Below, piece after piece: positions 22,047-35,352 of a DNA stretch of 64,000 nt. Below the pieces are notes generated by a model. The model did not search any database. It had not been told where the DNA came from and worked only from the letters and a program-made list of their open reading frames with translations. Position 1 is the first letter of the stretch, and each line of letters opens with the position of its first letter. The position numbers and the translations under genes were made by a program. Source of the stretch: Diplosphaera chodatii (taxonomy: Eukaryota; Chlorophyta; Trebouxiophyceae; Prasiolales; Stichococcaceae); NCBI GenBank assembly GCA_032358165.1, contig JAALGY010000030.1:434001-498000 (forward strand), written 5' to 3'.

Positions 22047-25000
22047 CTACTTCGTGCCGCTCTTACGACTCTTTTTGCCCTTCTGCTGGCGCCCTGACAG
22101 GCCTGAAGCAGTCGCTGCCGCAGCCTCCTCGGCCTGCAAACAGCGGAGTCCATCGCGACTCAGCGACTCTTCAGAGGCAGCCACGACTTCCTGCACAAAT
22201 CACAACCCTGTACAATATGACAACGACAACCCTGTATGTAAAGCTGACGGTAACATGCATGCGCACGTGGCCGCACACCTGCAGCAGGGCGGCGGCCACA
22301 GCCTCCGCTGCTGCCTCGGCTTCCCGCCGCTCAGCCGCGCCGCCCTCGCCAGAGGCACCGCAGGCACCCTGCAGCGTGCCCGACACCGCTGCCACACCCC
22401 GCAGCAGCTCGGCCGAAAAGCCGCCGCGCGGCGCCTTCCGCACAGCCGCCGCTTGCTCGCCCCACCTGCACACCAGCATGAGCGGGAGGCTCAGCGGGCA
22501 CAGCACGACCACAGCACCCCTTGTGTCGGCGCCCTGCTCTGCCATTAAATGCTCATCACTGCACATGCTTCCACATTTGGGTTGGGGCACCTTGAGCCTG
22601 CACTCTGAACCCAGACGAGGCTGTGGGACAACACTCCGCACACACGGCATCGCCTCAACGTGTGTCGGACTGTCACGGACCTGCTGATGGCGTGCAGCTC
22701 GCCAGCCGTGGGTGGCGCGTCCGGGGTGAGGAGCAAGGGCAGCGCCTTTGCCACGTTGTGTATCAGCAGCGCCAGCTCAGCGGCAGCCGCAGGCCCCTGA
22801 TGCATGCAGTGGAAACCCGAGTCCATCCACTTCCCTGCCAAATGTGTGCAGCTCGACCATGCAAAGACGCCTCCGTTGTTTGTTGGGCCATACTGCGTGG
22901 CTCGCCAGTGACTTTGTTGCGCCAGTGCCACAAGGCACTGTTGCCACGCCTGGCAGCAACCAATCAGGCACCCCATGCATGCTGCACATGCTGCACCTGG
23001 TGAGTGCCCTTCAGCGGCAGCGACACCACCAGCGGCATCAGCATGGCCGACACCACCAGCTCCCGCCGGGGCGCCATGGCGTCCCGGCCGGCAGCGGTCG
23101 CCGCCAGGTCGACCAGAACGGCGGATGCAGCCAGCGCCAGCCGTGCAGCCCTCAGGCATACACCCCTGCGCACGCAACGGCCAGAAGCAGTTCAACTAGG
23201 AGCCGCCATGCAAAGCTACGGGTCCTGAAATTGCACGAGGGCCACTATGACGAGACGAGACGCTGCAGCCACGCCAATGCTGCTAACGCGTGAATTCGTG
23301 TGCCGACTCACGTGCTCTCGGTGCTCCTGGAGTGCCTGCCAGCGTCCGGGGAGCTCTGCTGCGCCTCGTCCAACACGCGCACCGCCCAGTTCGCCACAGC
23401 CGCCGCGCTGAGCACGGCAGCGCCCAGCAGCGCAGCCGACACCGGCTGCACCGGAGCTGTGCACGCCCGCTGAGCGGTCCGCCCGTCTGCCGCGGCCTGC
23501 GTGCCGCTGCCGCCATCAGCCGCAGCGTCACCAGCAGCTGCCGGCGCGCCTGCAGCCGCGGCGGTGCTGCTCGCCGCTGCCGTGCCCGCGGCATCGGCCT
23601 GGGCGTCTGCCACGAGCCCCGCCAGCGCGACCATCGCGTCGGCGGCCGCCCACGCCCCGTCGGGGGGCTCGGGGCCCCACTGGCAGTCGACCTGCAGGCG
23701 CGTCACCAGACAGTGCGTAACACGGCATGGGCCCAGCAGCTCATGTCGTCAATGTGTCCCGCACACATGCATCAGCTGGATGCGATGTGGCTCTTGCCCA
23801 TGGCGACAGTGCTCTGCCAGGGACCTCACGTGCAAGGTGGGTTCTGCCGTCAGCGGCGCAGCGTACCTGCAACTGGGCCAGGGCGCTGATGGCGGGCATG
23901 ACGGCAGCGAGCCGGGCGCCGAGCACCCATGGCTGCGGGGGCACACTGCTGCTGCTGCTGCTGCTGCTGCTTCCTGCTGCCACCGCGCGCCGCCGGCTGC
24001 CGAGCGCGGCGCCGATGGCCATCAGCATGCCGGCCGACATGCCGTGAGCCGCGGCGTCGGCCACGCTGAGCACCTGCAATGGCGACGCACGGCTGGTGAA
24101 CCGATGTCCCCAGTCCCTTGTGCTGTGACTGCAACCCAGCTGTCCAGCGCAGGGACGCGGCTGCTATGCCATGCGATGTCCCCAGCCGACTCAGGCTCTG
24201 CTGTCTGTCTGAGCACCTGGTCGCTGAGCAGCTCGCCGCGGACGGCGCCGCTGTCGAAGTGCGACTTCTCGAAACGTACCGCCGGCGGCTGCGCCAGCAG
24301 GATGGGGTGCCTGCGCTGTACGCCCACCGCCCACCTGTGCGGGGGGATGATGCGTGACACACTGTGTGTAGGTAGGGAGCATGGTGATGCAGTGAATCGA
24401 GTAGTGTGTGCAGCAGGGCTGTCAGCAGCTGATGGGGTTGAGTGCATCAGACTCGGATGCCCAGGCGGGCTTAGACACAGGCCCAGGGTGAGCTGCAGCC
24501 TTGGGTCCTGCCTCAGCAGGGCAGGCAACCGATGCCATCGTAGGAGGCCGGACAACTGATCCCCCTGTGCTGAGTTGGTCACACAAAGCACTGCGCAGCG
24601 ACTGCCGTGAAGCTTAACCATGCACTGAGCATCTCACGCGCACCGCAGCAGCTCGGCCAGCAGAGTGGATCGCTCCAGGGTGGGCATGAGGCCGCGGCTG
24701 AGCGCCCCCAGCGCCTGTGCGGTCACAACCACCTGCGCATATAGTGTATAGGCAGTCAAACTGGTCACCTTCATCCAAATGTGCTGAGCAGCCTCCTATG
24801 CAGCCAAGCCTGCGGTCTAGTCGAACCTTCGCATGTCTCGGCAGGCCTGAACATATTCTGCTCCACTGGGCGATCCTGTGCAGGCAGTGCAATGGTGGCC
24901 GTCTTACATGCGGGATTGCAGAGCGCAGCCGCTGCTGCAAACCGGGCAAATCCGCCGCTGTCCGTCCCAGCTGCAGGGCTGCCACCATCTGCTGCAGCTG

Positions 25001-27122
25001 CTCTGCCACGCTGCCGCCCCGGCTGGCTGCGTCTGCTGCTTCCCCGGCAACAGCGCGGTCGAGGGCAGCTGTTGCGGCGGCAACGACGGCTGCTTCCAGC
25101 TGCGACGCCTGAGTCCGCGTCAGTCCGCCCGCTACTGCCGTCAACAGGCTGACACGGTCTGACAGCTCGCTCAGGAAGTCCTCCGCCTGCAGCAGCAGTT
25201 TACAGGCTCGGCTCGAGGGGGATGCATATGCAGCAGAGGGTCCAGCACATGTGGTAGGACAGAACAAGAACCTGACAAAGAATTTCACAGCAAAGCCGTA
25301 CATGCGCCAGGCAGCGGCACATCGTGTTGCCAGGGGACATGACGCGCATCACCATCACAAGCGGAAGCACAGCAAGCAGGTCGCTGAAGGCGTCGGCTGC
25401 AGGACGGGCGGCGCTGCTGGGAAGCTGCTCCGCAGCCCTGCATGCCCGGTGTGCAGCTCCCAGCGCGCGCACAGCCGCATCCAGCGCAAGCTTCGCCAGC
25501 TCAGCCGCGTCTCGCACCTGCAGCGTCCAGCAACATCGGCTGATCTCCTGTCAGCGGATGTCGGGGGCCATGGTCAGCTCGCACCCGGTGTGTGAGATCG
25601 TCACACAGACCATGGCAGAACATGCCTGTTCATGATGCGTGACCAGAATTATAATCAGGCCTCAGCAGGTGCCTCGGGAGGGTTCGGGCACATAAGGACG
25701 CAGCATCTCCTCCCCGCCAGAGCCGCTTGCACACACCTGGACGGGCACTTGCACGTGCAGCTGCAGCTCCAGCAGCTGGCGGGCTGCGGCGGCGGCGCGT
25801 GCGGCCAGGCAAGCCGCTTCCACGGCCAGCGGCTGTGGCGGCGGCAGCCGCTGCCTTAGCTGCACATGTTGGGCGTGCTTGCGTGCCTCCCTGCTGAGGG
25901 TGAGGTACTCCGCCGCTCCACTGCACAGCCTGTGGCGGATGCACCCAGCAGGTCTGCTCAGTGTTTCGACCCCCTGGCTAATCGACATGCTGCGTACCGA
26001 AGTCAGCGGGCGTCCGACGACCCTCTTGGCGATGCGGTCGTGCCCAAGCCAACCCGATGCAACGGCCGCCCGCACACTCACACGCTTGGCAGTACGTTTG
26101 CGCCTACCTGGCTGCTGCGCGCTGTGCTTGGAGGTATGTTGCACTCGGCAGCCGAAGACGCGTCGTCTTGGCATCGACGGTGCGCACCCAGCGTGCGACT
26201 ACCACAGTATACGGGAAACATGCCCCCTGGACCACACCAACCTCCTTCTGCGGATGGCAGCATGCGGATGCGTCACCGCATATCAGTGTGGACCGGAACA
26301 CATGCAGCGCATAATGTCTGCCAGCACAAAGCAGTGTGTCCTTCAGTTGAAATGAACAGATGGTCGGGTCCCAGAGTGGCACTTGCTCCTGCAGTACGCC
26401 AGCAGAGCAGCATGTATGTACCTGATCACCCGACTCATACCGCATCAGCGCCACCACCAGCGGCACGGCATCATCAGCGCTGAGCGTCTCGGGATCAACC
26501 TCCCGCAGAGTGGCAGCTATTGAAAACGCACTGTTCTTGTGGAGCAGGTTCGCCTGCGAGTCAGGGATGCGCGATGCACAGAGTGCTTCACAGGACATGG
26601 ACGAGCCAATGACCGCATGCATATGCACTGCGGATGCTCGTGCAACACGAGCGCATTGCAGGCAGCACCGAAGCTGCCAATCATATCACGTGTGCGGCTT
26701 GCATGCGCGGAAAAGCAGCCATGGTGTGCATGCCGCTCTGCACCCACCGGCTGGTCGTGTGCCGGTGACATTGCAGCAGCAAGCAGCCGCAGCAGCTGCA
26801 GCCGGTCTGCAGGCTGAGTCCTCAACAGGTCTGACGCCAGCTTCCTCACCCGAACACGCCTGGCTGCATCCGGCTGCGTGACTCACGTTCCCGAATGCCC
26901 TGAAAAGGCATTGGCAACGAGGTGGTCACATTGTGTTTCAGCGGGTCCGTCCGCCCATCATGGCCTGCAGTGCAGCAGGTCATGTCGAGTTGCACCCGTG
27001 ACTCACTGATAATGGGCCGAAAAGCTATGTAGCTCATCCGTCGACGGATCTTCCAGCAGCATTAAGGGTTCTTCTGACTCTGTATCTGTTGCCGCACCAT
27101 GCGACACTGCCGTCACTGGCAT
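22047..27122 (-). CDS. B1: large helical protein of unrecognised family
   Basis: Start ATG 27120-27122 (MPVTAVSHGAATDTESEEP; first exon to 27007, phase 2). Stop at 22047-22049 after a Lys-rich tail (GRQQKGKKSRKS). Exon blocks, approximate, lie at 26760-26880 (RLQLLRLLAAAMSPAHDQP), 26410-26570 (DDAVPLVVALMRYESGDQ), 26075-26250, 25735-25940, 25330-25520, 24940-25200, 24640-24720, 24200-24350, 23745-24075 (VLSVADAAAHGMSAGMLM), 23325-23700, 23000-23165, 22680-22800, 22275-22475 and 22047-22133. The protein would be Ala-rich and almost wholly alpha-helical, with Ser/Ala linkers. Each block has a counterpart in B2 in the same order. I recognise no domain; a HEAT/ARM-like scaffold is only a guess. 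The acidic head and basic tail are shared family traits. Confidence 0.6.
23941..23970 (-). repeat. CTG/CAG run coding poly-Ser in B1
   Basis: About eight CTG triplets on the plus strand, read as a serine run between AAVAAG and VPPQPW in B1. The B2 counterpart has only SSS, so the tract differs in length between the paralogues. Confidence 0.8.
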
Positions 27123-27985
27123 TGCTGCCTAAAGCGTAGGTGCTTACGCTGACATCTGTCAGTAGCTCAAGCGCAGCTAAGTTCCTCACTGCTGCGTTTG
27201 CTCAACAACCAGCAACAGCGGTGTGCGCATGCACCATAGTAGCAGCCCAGCCCATCATCACACCCACGGCCCCTTCACATCCCGTCGGACGAGAACAGAC
27301 CTGGCTGCCAGATGTGACAGTAGGACTCGCCACGAAGTTGATTGCATTTGCGATCACTGCTATGACATCTGGTGGCTCCCAACGGGATCAACACCAAACA
27401 TGTTTGCTGAACCAAGGCATCAGAGGCGCAGATCGCAAGGTGATCTCAGCACAATTAACTTCGACATTGCATCCGTGTCACATGATCACATTGGGATGAG
27501 TGAGACGCTGACACTGCATCGCATGCATGCATGCATGCACATGACTTGATGACCTGTACTGACGTAAGCGTTGCCCACAGATCAACAGCACCTGTATGAC
27601 AATCCCTTCTTACCCTCTTACCGGCATGCAACATGAACCACTTTCCAGCTGCTGCATCTGCTGCACCGTGAGCAACTGCCTGACACCAAACACGAATCGA
27701 AATTCCTGCTCATCAGCACACACTCAAGCCTCCTGCAGCTGCGAACGCGGACATCCTGCTGAGATTTGACCACTGTGCAACAAACCACTCAAAACCCAGG
27801 CTGCTGGAACACTTACACCAGACGCTTTCCTCAGCAAAAGAGTCTGCTGCCTTCGTGCTCATTGATACACAGACCTACATACATCTGCGGATTCCGTCCG
27901 CTTGCACAGAAAAGCACACTGATAGACCACCTGCTGGCGGTTCGTCTCAACTTATCAATGGCCCTTAGTCCTCACACTGCTGACG
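27123..27985. other. B2/B1 spacer with GCAT repeat
   Basis: About 860 bases holding the B2 3' UTR and B1 promoter. A short GCAT-unit tandem repeat lies at 27521-27540. No gene was seen. Confidence 0.5.
27521..27540. repeat. (GCAT)n microsatellite
   Basis: Four to five copies of the self-complementary unit GCAT in the spacer upstream of B1. Confidence 0.9.
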
Positions 27986-30900
27986 TCAACCCTTCTTGGC
28001 CTTGCCCTTGCGCTTTGACCGGCTTGGAGAGGCAGCTGCCACCTTGGCCTCCTCCTCCTGCAGCAAACAAGGTTGAATTTGATTTTAGGGCATCCCACGT
28101 GACGTGTCACATGACCGACAGATGTGGTAAATCACCCAGAGGGGCGTCCGAATACAAGTCTGGTTGTCAGGACAGCCTGCACGTTTACACACCTGCACCA
28201 AGGCGGCGAAGGCAGCATTTGCCGCTGCCTCAGCCTCCTGCTGCGCCGCCACCGCCGTGCCGCCGCTGCCAGAGCTCCCGCAGGCGCCCCGCAAGGCGTC
28301 CGACACAGCGGACACGGCCCGCAGCAGCTCAGCCGACAGGCTGCCCCGGGGCTGCTTCTGCGCCTTTGCTGCCTCCTCGTGCCACCTGCACAGCAGCATG
28401 CCCACAGAGTCACGCTGAGGAAGGAGGTGCACCAGCCCCGCATACTGGACACCCAGCCTGTGCTCGTTGCCTCGATGCGCCCACGCTACCACGACCACCT
28501 CAGCACAACTTTGTTACGTGTTCACATGGTAGAGAGCCTGCGCACCGTAGCACAGCATCGGCATTCCCATCAGGAGGCACCAGAAACTCTGGCAGCATTG
28601 CTGCCACATTGCGCATCAGCGCTGCCAGCTCAGCAGCGGCCGCCGACCCCTGGTGTACCACACGACAGTGTCAGCACGCCAGACTCCCTGCCTCTATGCA
28701 TGTGAGGTCTCATCATGCAGTGAACTGTGTGATGTGCCGACTGCCCAGTCTGCAGGCATAAACATATATGTACTGTGAGCTTGCTGGGCAACATGGCTTG
28801 CGACCATGCAGTACCTGGTGCATGCCCTTGACTGTCAACCCCCACACCAGCGGTGTCAGCACATTCGGCACCACATTATCCCGGCGATTCAGCAAGGCAG
28901 TGCCGCCGGCCGTGGTTGCTGCAATGTCTGCCATTGTGCCGGCCGCAGCAGCCGCCAGGCGCGCGGCTCGCAGCTCTGCCTCCCTGCAGGAAGCCACACT
29001 GCACATCAGACTTGCCACCAACATGGGTTGACACCCTAAACCCGAAATAGGCGGCCCACCTCCGCATGCACCAATCGTGGCAGCAATGCACACCCGCTGC
29101 GGTGCTCGCTGTGTATGCAGGTAAGCAGGCGAAGTTCTCACAGTTTTTCCCGGCGGTCAGTGCCCTTGCCGTCGGCGGGCATGCTGTGCTGCACGGCTGC
29201 TACCAGGCGGTTTGCCCAATGGGCAGTCATGAGCGCGCCATCAGCAGCATGGCGCAGCAGGTCAGGCGACACCAGCTGCGTTGCTGCTGTATCAATCTGC
29301 CGATCGAGATGGGCATCGGTGCTGCATGCTGCCTCAGTAGCAGATAAGTGGGTGTTGTCGCCTGCTGCCGAGCGGCCAGCGGCTGCCGTGCCAGGACTCA
29401 CATCCGAGCCTGCAGCCGCCGGTGTCTGCTTTGCGCCTGCGGTTGCTGCTGCATTGCGCGCTGCTGCCGTGCCAGCAGCATCGGCCAGGGCGTCTGCCAC
29501 AAACCCAGCCAATGTGACCAGGGCATCGGCGGCTGCCCAGGCGCCATCAGGTGGCCAGATGCCCCAGACGCCCTTGAACTGGGAGCATGTTGTGCGAAGA
29601 TTGCGAGCAACAGCAGGAGCAGTATGTAAACAGGAATTCAAAGTACCAGAGGCTGCACAAAAAAAGCACGTGAAGAAGCAATGTGTGTATGCCTGCATGT
29701 GATCAGGGGTGACGTGCACACCAGAGCATTGACGAGGACATCTAGGGCCGGCCCAGCAGCAGCAAGCTGTGCATCCACCGTCCACGGCTGCAGGGTGGCC
29801 TCGCCGCTGCTGCTGCCTGCTGCCGCCACGGCGTGCTGCCGGCTGCTGAGTGCTGCGCCGATGGCCATCAAAAGTCCAGCTGCTATGCCGTGAGCAGCGG
29901 CATCCGCCACACTCAGCACCTGAACAGGCGCGCATGGCGGATGTGCATGCATCGGGCTACTGTGCTTGACACGCAGCAGGAGCGTGCTCTGCCTTGCGTG
30001 TTGACGGAAGGCATCCGGGCTGTCTTTCTGCACCAGGTACCTGATCCCAGAGCAACTCCCCGCGGGTGCCGTGGCCGTCTGGGTGCCGCTCCCTGAACAC
30101 CATGGCCGGCTGCTGCTGCAGCAGCATCTGCTGGTGGAGCTGTGCGTACACCGCCCACCTGTGCAATGACATGCACCGTGGGGATGGCAGCGTGCAGTCT
30201 ACGATAAACCCTTGTTCTGCATTTCGGGCGTTCTTGCCAATGTACACATGCATGCTGGGATGTTGACGTCATGGCTGTTTGGCAGCAGGTCTTTGCATGG
30301 TCAGGATGCTGAAGTGCAGGTGCATGGAGACTTGTAGTGACATGAAGGCAAGGACTGATGATGTGTGGCATGCTAGATAGGGTCATCCAGCCAAAGCAGG
30401 AAGGTGTGCTCTGCAGGCAAGCAGACTAGGATCAAGTGCATACCGCAGCAGAAAGGCAAGCAGACGGGAACGCTCCGGCGTCGGCGGAATGCCGCGGCTG
30501 AGCGCAGCCAACGTCTCCGCTGTTGCGACCACCTATAGCAGGCAACACACCAACTGCATGTGTTTATGCAGTTCATCACATACCTGTACACCTATAAAAC
30601 AAACGTCTGACGCCAGGTTGTGGATGACGGTCATGGTGCATAACAGGGCCAATAGGGCGTGCAAACACCTCTGTCAGTGGCAGCTCATCATGGGGTGCCA
30701 ATCGGGACAGGACCCACTCGTGGGAGTGCGGCGGCGAGCATCATGTACTGCTGCTGCAGCGCGTTTGGGCCATCCGAACCCAGGTGTCCTGCTGCCTCCG
30801 CTTGGCCCAAAGCGGCGGCTGCGGCGTCCATGACATTTGCTTCCAGCTGCAGGGCGTGCCTCCGTGGCAGTCCCCCTGGCACCTCGGTCAGCAGGCTGGC

Positions 30901-32907
30901 GCTCTCCGACAGCACCGTGTACGCTGTCCCCGCCTGCAGCCGCAGTTGACAGGCGTGGGTGGAGAGGATGCAGCTGAGGCTGTCGAGCATCATGGGCCAA
31001 CCTGTGACTGGTACTGCAGCTGGCGTCTTGGGAGCCGTCATAGGTGAACAGGTGGCAGCAGCCCTGCGATGACCGTCAGGAACGACGACACGCGCCTGCT
31101 GCGCAACTTCGATGACAGCGAACAGGCTGCTGAATGCAGCTGCTGCAGGGCGGGCGGCGCCGGGGGGGAACCGCTTCGCCGCCTTCCGGGCGTGGCGCAG
31201 TGCATGCAGCGCAAATCCGGTGGCCTGCAGCGCCGTGTTCGCGCGCGTGGCTGCGGCCCCGGCGCTCAGCACCTGCGGTCAGTGGCCTCCGCACCATCAT
31301 GTCATCCTGCACGTCAGGTGCCCGCACGATCACCCACTCCCGCATGGCTGCCACCTGAGTGGCACCATGGATTATCTGGCCCCCATCAGGCCCATCAGTG
31401 CGCCCCTCAAGACGCGCAGACGCTGGTCGTCACAACACGGGTGGGCAGACCTGCCACCAAAACACCAGAACAAAGTGCAACACACCTGCTCAGGGTCTGG
31501 GCCGCCTGGTTGCGCCCGCAGCAGCCGGCGGGCCGTGGCGGCCGTCTGCGCGGCCAGGCACGCCGCGTCAAACGCCACCGCCTCCGCCGGCGGCATCCGC
31601 TGCACCGGCTCGACGCCGGCCTGCTTCCTGCGCTCCTCCCTGCTGCGGGCGAGGTGCGCGGCCGCCATTCCGCACAGCCTGGGCGGGGTCACACCACAGG
31701 CTGTCAACCCCGAGGGCTGCATCATAGTCCAGTGTCTCACTTCGGAAATGAGCAAGGCGGCCGTCCAGCTGCTCCTGCTCCCTTCTGTTCCTGCACGCCC
31801 CACCACTGCGGGGGCTCTGAGCCAGACGGGCTGGAGTGCAGGCAGGCTGGTGCCGCACCTGGCCACCGCACGCAGCGCTCGCAGGTGGTTGGGCCTGGGC
31901 GGGCGCCCGGACTGCAGCGTCTGGGCGTGCGCAGAGCGCGTCCACTGCAGGGTGGCCGCCACGTGCGGGTAGCATGCGCCCAGGATCACGCCGATCTCCT
32001 CCTGCAGAGAGGGGGCGGATGCACAGCGAGTTGCGCAGGCTGCCTGCAGCCGATGCGCCGATTCAGTGCACAACAGGCCGACTGCAGCTGCAGTGAGTTC
32101 TGATGCATCTGTACTTTTGGGAACAGTTGAGACGCGCTGCTGGAATTGTGTGCCAAGCTCGCCAGCATGCCTCTGACCTTATCAGCGATGGCCCACTCAT
32201 ACTGCATCAGCGCCACCACTAGCGGCACCGCATCGGCGGCGCCCAGCGCCTCGGGATCCACTGCCCGCATGGCGGCGGCGACAGCAGACGCGGTGTCTTG
32301 TTGCAGCAGGCCCGCCTGCAGTCGGGGGATGCACATCGCACAGTTGGGGTCGAAAAGCTGCCATCTCACCAACCGTATCACCGCGCATCAACATGAGCAT
32401 GACCGCAGAAACACGGGCGATTGCGGATGCATGTGCACACAGACACATCGACACAGCAAACAGCCACACTGCAGCTGTTTGCTGTCGTGCGAGCGCCATG
32501 CATGCACAGGCAGCGGCAGCTTGACATGCTTGCCGAGCTGCCCACCGGCTGATCGTGCGCGGGCGGCAGTGCCTTGGACAGCTGCCGCAGCAGCTCCAGC
32601 CTGTCTGCGGATTGCTTGGCATCTGTCTTCAGCAAGCGCACGGCCATTTGGCGTGTCTGCAAGCGCTTCGCCTTCAGCACGTTGCGCGCGTGCTCCAGCC
32701 TGCAAGGGCACAGGCACCCATGCTCAGGATGGGCAGCCCCTGTGGCGATGCGCTGTTCGTTGAGCAGCAGCAACGGACTTGCGGCCGACGATCAGCAACT
32801 CACTTTAGAGTATCTATAATTTTCTCAATACTTTCTGGTGACATGTCGTCGTCGAAAACAAGCACTGTTGAATCCTCCTCATCTGCCGCCGCTGCAAGCC
32901 GCGACAT
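27986..32907 (-). CDS. B2: large helical protein, tandem paralogue of B1
   Basis: Start ATG 32905-32907 (MSRLAAAADEEDSTVLVF). The first exon runs to 32804 (phase 2) and the second is 32546-32699 (LEHARNVLKAKRLQTRQM, ending SKALPPAHDQP). The third starts at 32315 (AGLLQQDTASAV, DAVPLVVALMQYEWAIADK). Further blocks, approximate, are 31720-32010, 31490-31690, 31060-31280, 30690-30960, 30445-30535, 30050-30165, 29700-29925 (VLSVADAAAHGIAAGLLM), 29135-29580 (PPDGAWAAADALVTLAGF), 28810-29000, 28530-28650 and 28190-28400. The terminal exon is 27986-28060 (EEEAKVAAASPSRSKRKGK, then stop). The head is acidic, the tail is Lys/Arg-rich, and everything between is helical and Ala-rich. No known domain was recognised. 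The same-strand neighbour B1 matches it block by block, so the pair arose by tandem duplication of about 5-6 kb. Confidence 0.65.
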
Positions 32908-33577
32908 GGTCACTCTGCACACACCAACCGAAACGCTCCTTGCAGGTAACACTGCTAGAAATTGAACCACTGCTCGATTCAAGGACCCGCTCAGTCTCAG
33001 AAACAGGAGCATGGCACATTGCACACATTGACCAAAGTGCATGCAAGGACAACCATGCATGTCAACCGTAATTGCAGCTGGCTACCTCGGCAAGCTGCTC
33101 TACTCTGCATCGGCACTGTACGATAGAGTTTCAACGCAGGTATCCAACTGTCCGGGTGGGTGCAATGCCTGTGAATCTTGCAGCCAGTCTGGATTGCCAC
33201 TGTTGTGCACGGTCGGATTTGTCCATATCCAACGAGGCGTCACAATGGCTGCAACGTCGCAGAGCTGTGACTTATCGAGCATGTATCGAGAGTCTAGAAA
33301 TGGTGAGAAGGGACGTTTTGGAGCCTGCAGATACCTACTGATAGTGGGTTGCTGTGCTGGCAGGTGAGCTGGCAACACTGTGCGAACCCTGACGGCCTGA
33401 TCACCACCGCGTGTACTGTTAGACAGGCACCCTCCTGAACCTTGACTGGGTCCTTTCATTCTGGAGGTTCCGTTGCGCATATGTCCATTCGTCTATGTAG
33501 TGTGTCTGCTGCCATCACATACAGCGGGTCCTGGTGCTTGCCGCAGTCACACGCACGATACATCAATAAAGTGTCAG
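32908..33577. other. GNAT/B2 spacer
   Basis: About 670 bases with the GNAT 3' UTR and the B2 promoter. No gene was seen. Confidence 0.5.
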
Positions 33578-35097
33578 TCATTGCAAGCTGCGGTGCAGCA
33601 GCACGCGCGGCGGCCGGCCCAGCGCCTGGCCCGCTGACTCCGTCTCGCGGCGCTCGACGGCAAAGCCACACCGCCGGGTGTACAGCGCCAGCGCCGCTGC
33701 GTTGCGCGTCCTGACGTGCACATACAGATGCTCCGCGCCCGCCGCGCCTGCCAGCTGCGTCGCTTCATGGATGAGCTGCACTGCCACGCCCTGCATGGCT
33801 TGCACATGTGCAGTAGGTTCATGTGTATCGTATGCCAAGGGCCTCTCTCATTGGCTGGCCATGCTACACAAAATCAGTTGGCGAGTGTCTACGAAATGTA
33901 GGATGACGGAATATGGAGACATGATGCACAAGCTGGTGCATATGCGGCTATGGCTGAAAGCGCACTGTCGCTCAGAGCCTGTCTGGCGTCAGAGAGCACC
34001 GCACCTGCCGCCGCGCACTGTGTGCAACGCAGACGTTGGACAGGTACGCTCGCCGCCTGGCGGCATCGTCTGCCGGCTGCGTCCCCATCAGCTCCTCTGA
34101 TGGCAGCCGAGCCCCTGCAGAGCGGTCAGGAGCCGCCTCAGATGTGCATGGAACAATGCGTCGCGCCGACCCGACAGCGAAGAAGGAGAACCGTTGGCAG
34201 GGAGCATGGGAGGTGGCCCAGCGGGTGCCTGCTCGCCTACGTTGATGTCGAGGGTGCCGATGACCAGCTGCGGCGGCGCCCCGCCCTCGGCAGCGGGCAG
34301 CTGGCAGCTGGCGTCCAGGTCAGCAACAACTGCATCAGCAAGCTCGCTGCCAGGCACATTGTCGATGACCGCCACCAGGCATGTCACGCGAACCCCCTGC
34401 ATCGCATGCAGGCACAGCAGTCCTTCCGCTGCGTGTGCAGTGTGCTGAGCTTGAACGGACGCTCGACAGAGATGCTCGCGATGGGTGGCAGACATGCTGC
34501 AGAGCAGCTGGCACCTGATGCACTGCACCTGCCAGTCGTGCGCTGTCCCTGCGATCTTCTGCTCAAGCGCCTCCCACTCGGCGTTCGTCTTCATGCGGCG
34601 ATGCGACTGCAGCAGTGCAATGTACATCATCCTGACATCAACCAACACAATGCGGAGGATGACATCGCACCAGGTCACAGATGCAAAATCCTGCGACTGG
34701 TTGTGCTGCTGGCCGTCAGCAGTGCGCTGTGCATGGCAAATTTGCCTACCCTGGCTGAGAACTCCGAGCGATCTAGAGGGTATGTGTAAAAGGACGCGGC
34801 TCGCAGGTGCGCCGCCGCTCGCAGCTCTGCGCTGCTGCCTGCCTTCCGGATGCTCACGTTCGTTATGCTCGCGGTGTATTTCTGGGCATCCTCTCCGCCA
34901 TCCCCTGCTGCATGACGCGGCCTGTGCACCGGCCGTCTGATGCTGCAGCATCGCGCTGCACGGCGGCGGGCCTGCTGCGGATGTGGCTGACATGTGTTGG
35001 TGTTCTGCGCAGCTGAAACGAGTGGTACGGGCAAGCCAGGCGTTCTTGTGACGTGCGAGTTCAGGCCCCAGTGGTGGTGTTTGTGCAGATTTTGCAT
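33578..35097 (-). CDS. GNAT-family N-acetyltransferase, plant type
   Basis: Transfers acetyl from acetyl-CoA to an amine. The plant relatives with this layout are plastid or cytosolic GNATs. Blocks in order: an N-terminal extension, ITNVSIRKAGSSAELRAAAH and LRAASFYTYPLDRSEF (near 34,750-34,930), then RRMKTNAEWEALEQKIAG (34,520-34,600). The next block is VTCLVAVIDNVPGSELADAV with LVIGTLDINVG (34,110-34,400), followed by RAYLSNVCVAHSARRQ (from 34005 up). The last exon, 33578-33790, reads GVAVQLIHEATQLAGAAGAE, LYVHVRTRNAAALALYTRRC, GQALGRPPRVLLHRSL. The join ARRQ|GV forms motif A (Q/RxxGxG/A), though the second Gly of the CoA loop is Ala. The start at 35097 is tentative: upstream residues are His/Arg-rich and may be a plastid transit peptide. 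Substrate is unknown. Confidence 0.8.
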
Positions 35098-35352
35098 CAA
35101 AGAGCCATGCACTGAATTCGGATCCCAGATTCATGCACTGAATTGCGAAGCCGTTTGACTGCTTTGCAAAGTACAAGGTGAATGTCAGAGACCGCTTGTA
35201 GCCAAAGGACGGGCGTTACGGGGTGTGTGATGTGTCGTGCAGGTGACTTGTGACGCGTGCATGTGGTGTTGGGCAGTGTGCCCATCTGCGGTACAAGTGC
35301 TCTCTTGCAGTCACAACTCGCACCCGTGCTACACCGACAGAAATTCAAGACG

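Noticed and set aside
23501..24559. 352-codon plus-strand open frame opposite B1, and 31,069-32,103 opposite B2
   Set aside because: Minus-strand frames in the same places align between B1 and B2 and carry consistent splice sites, so the plus frames are shadows.
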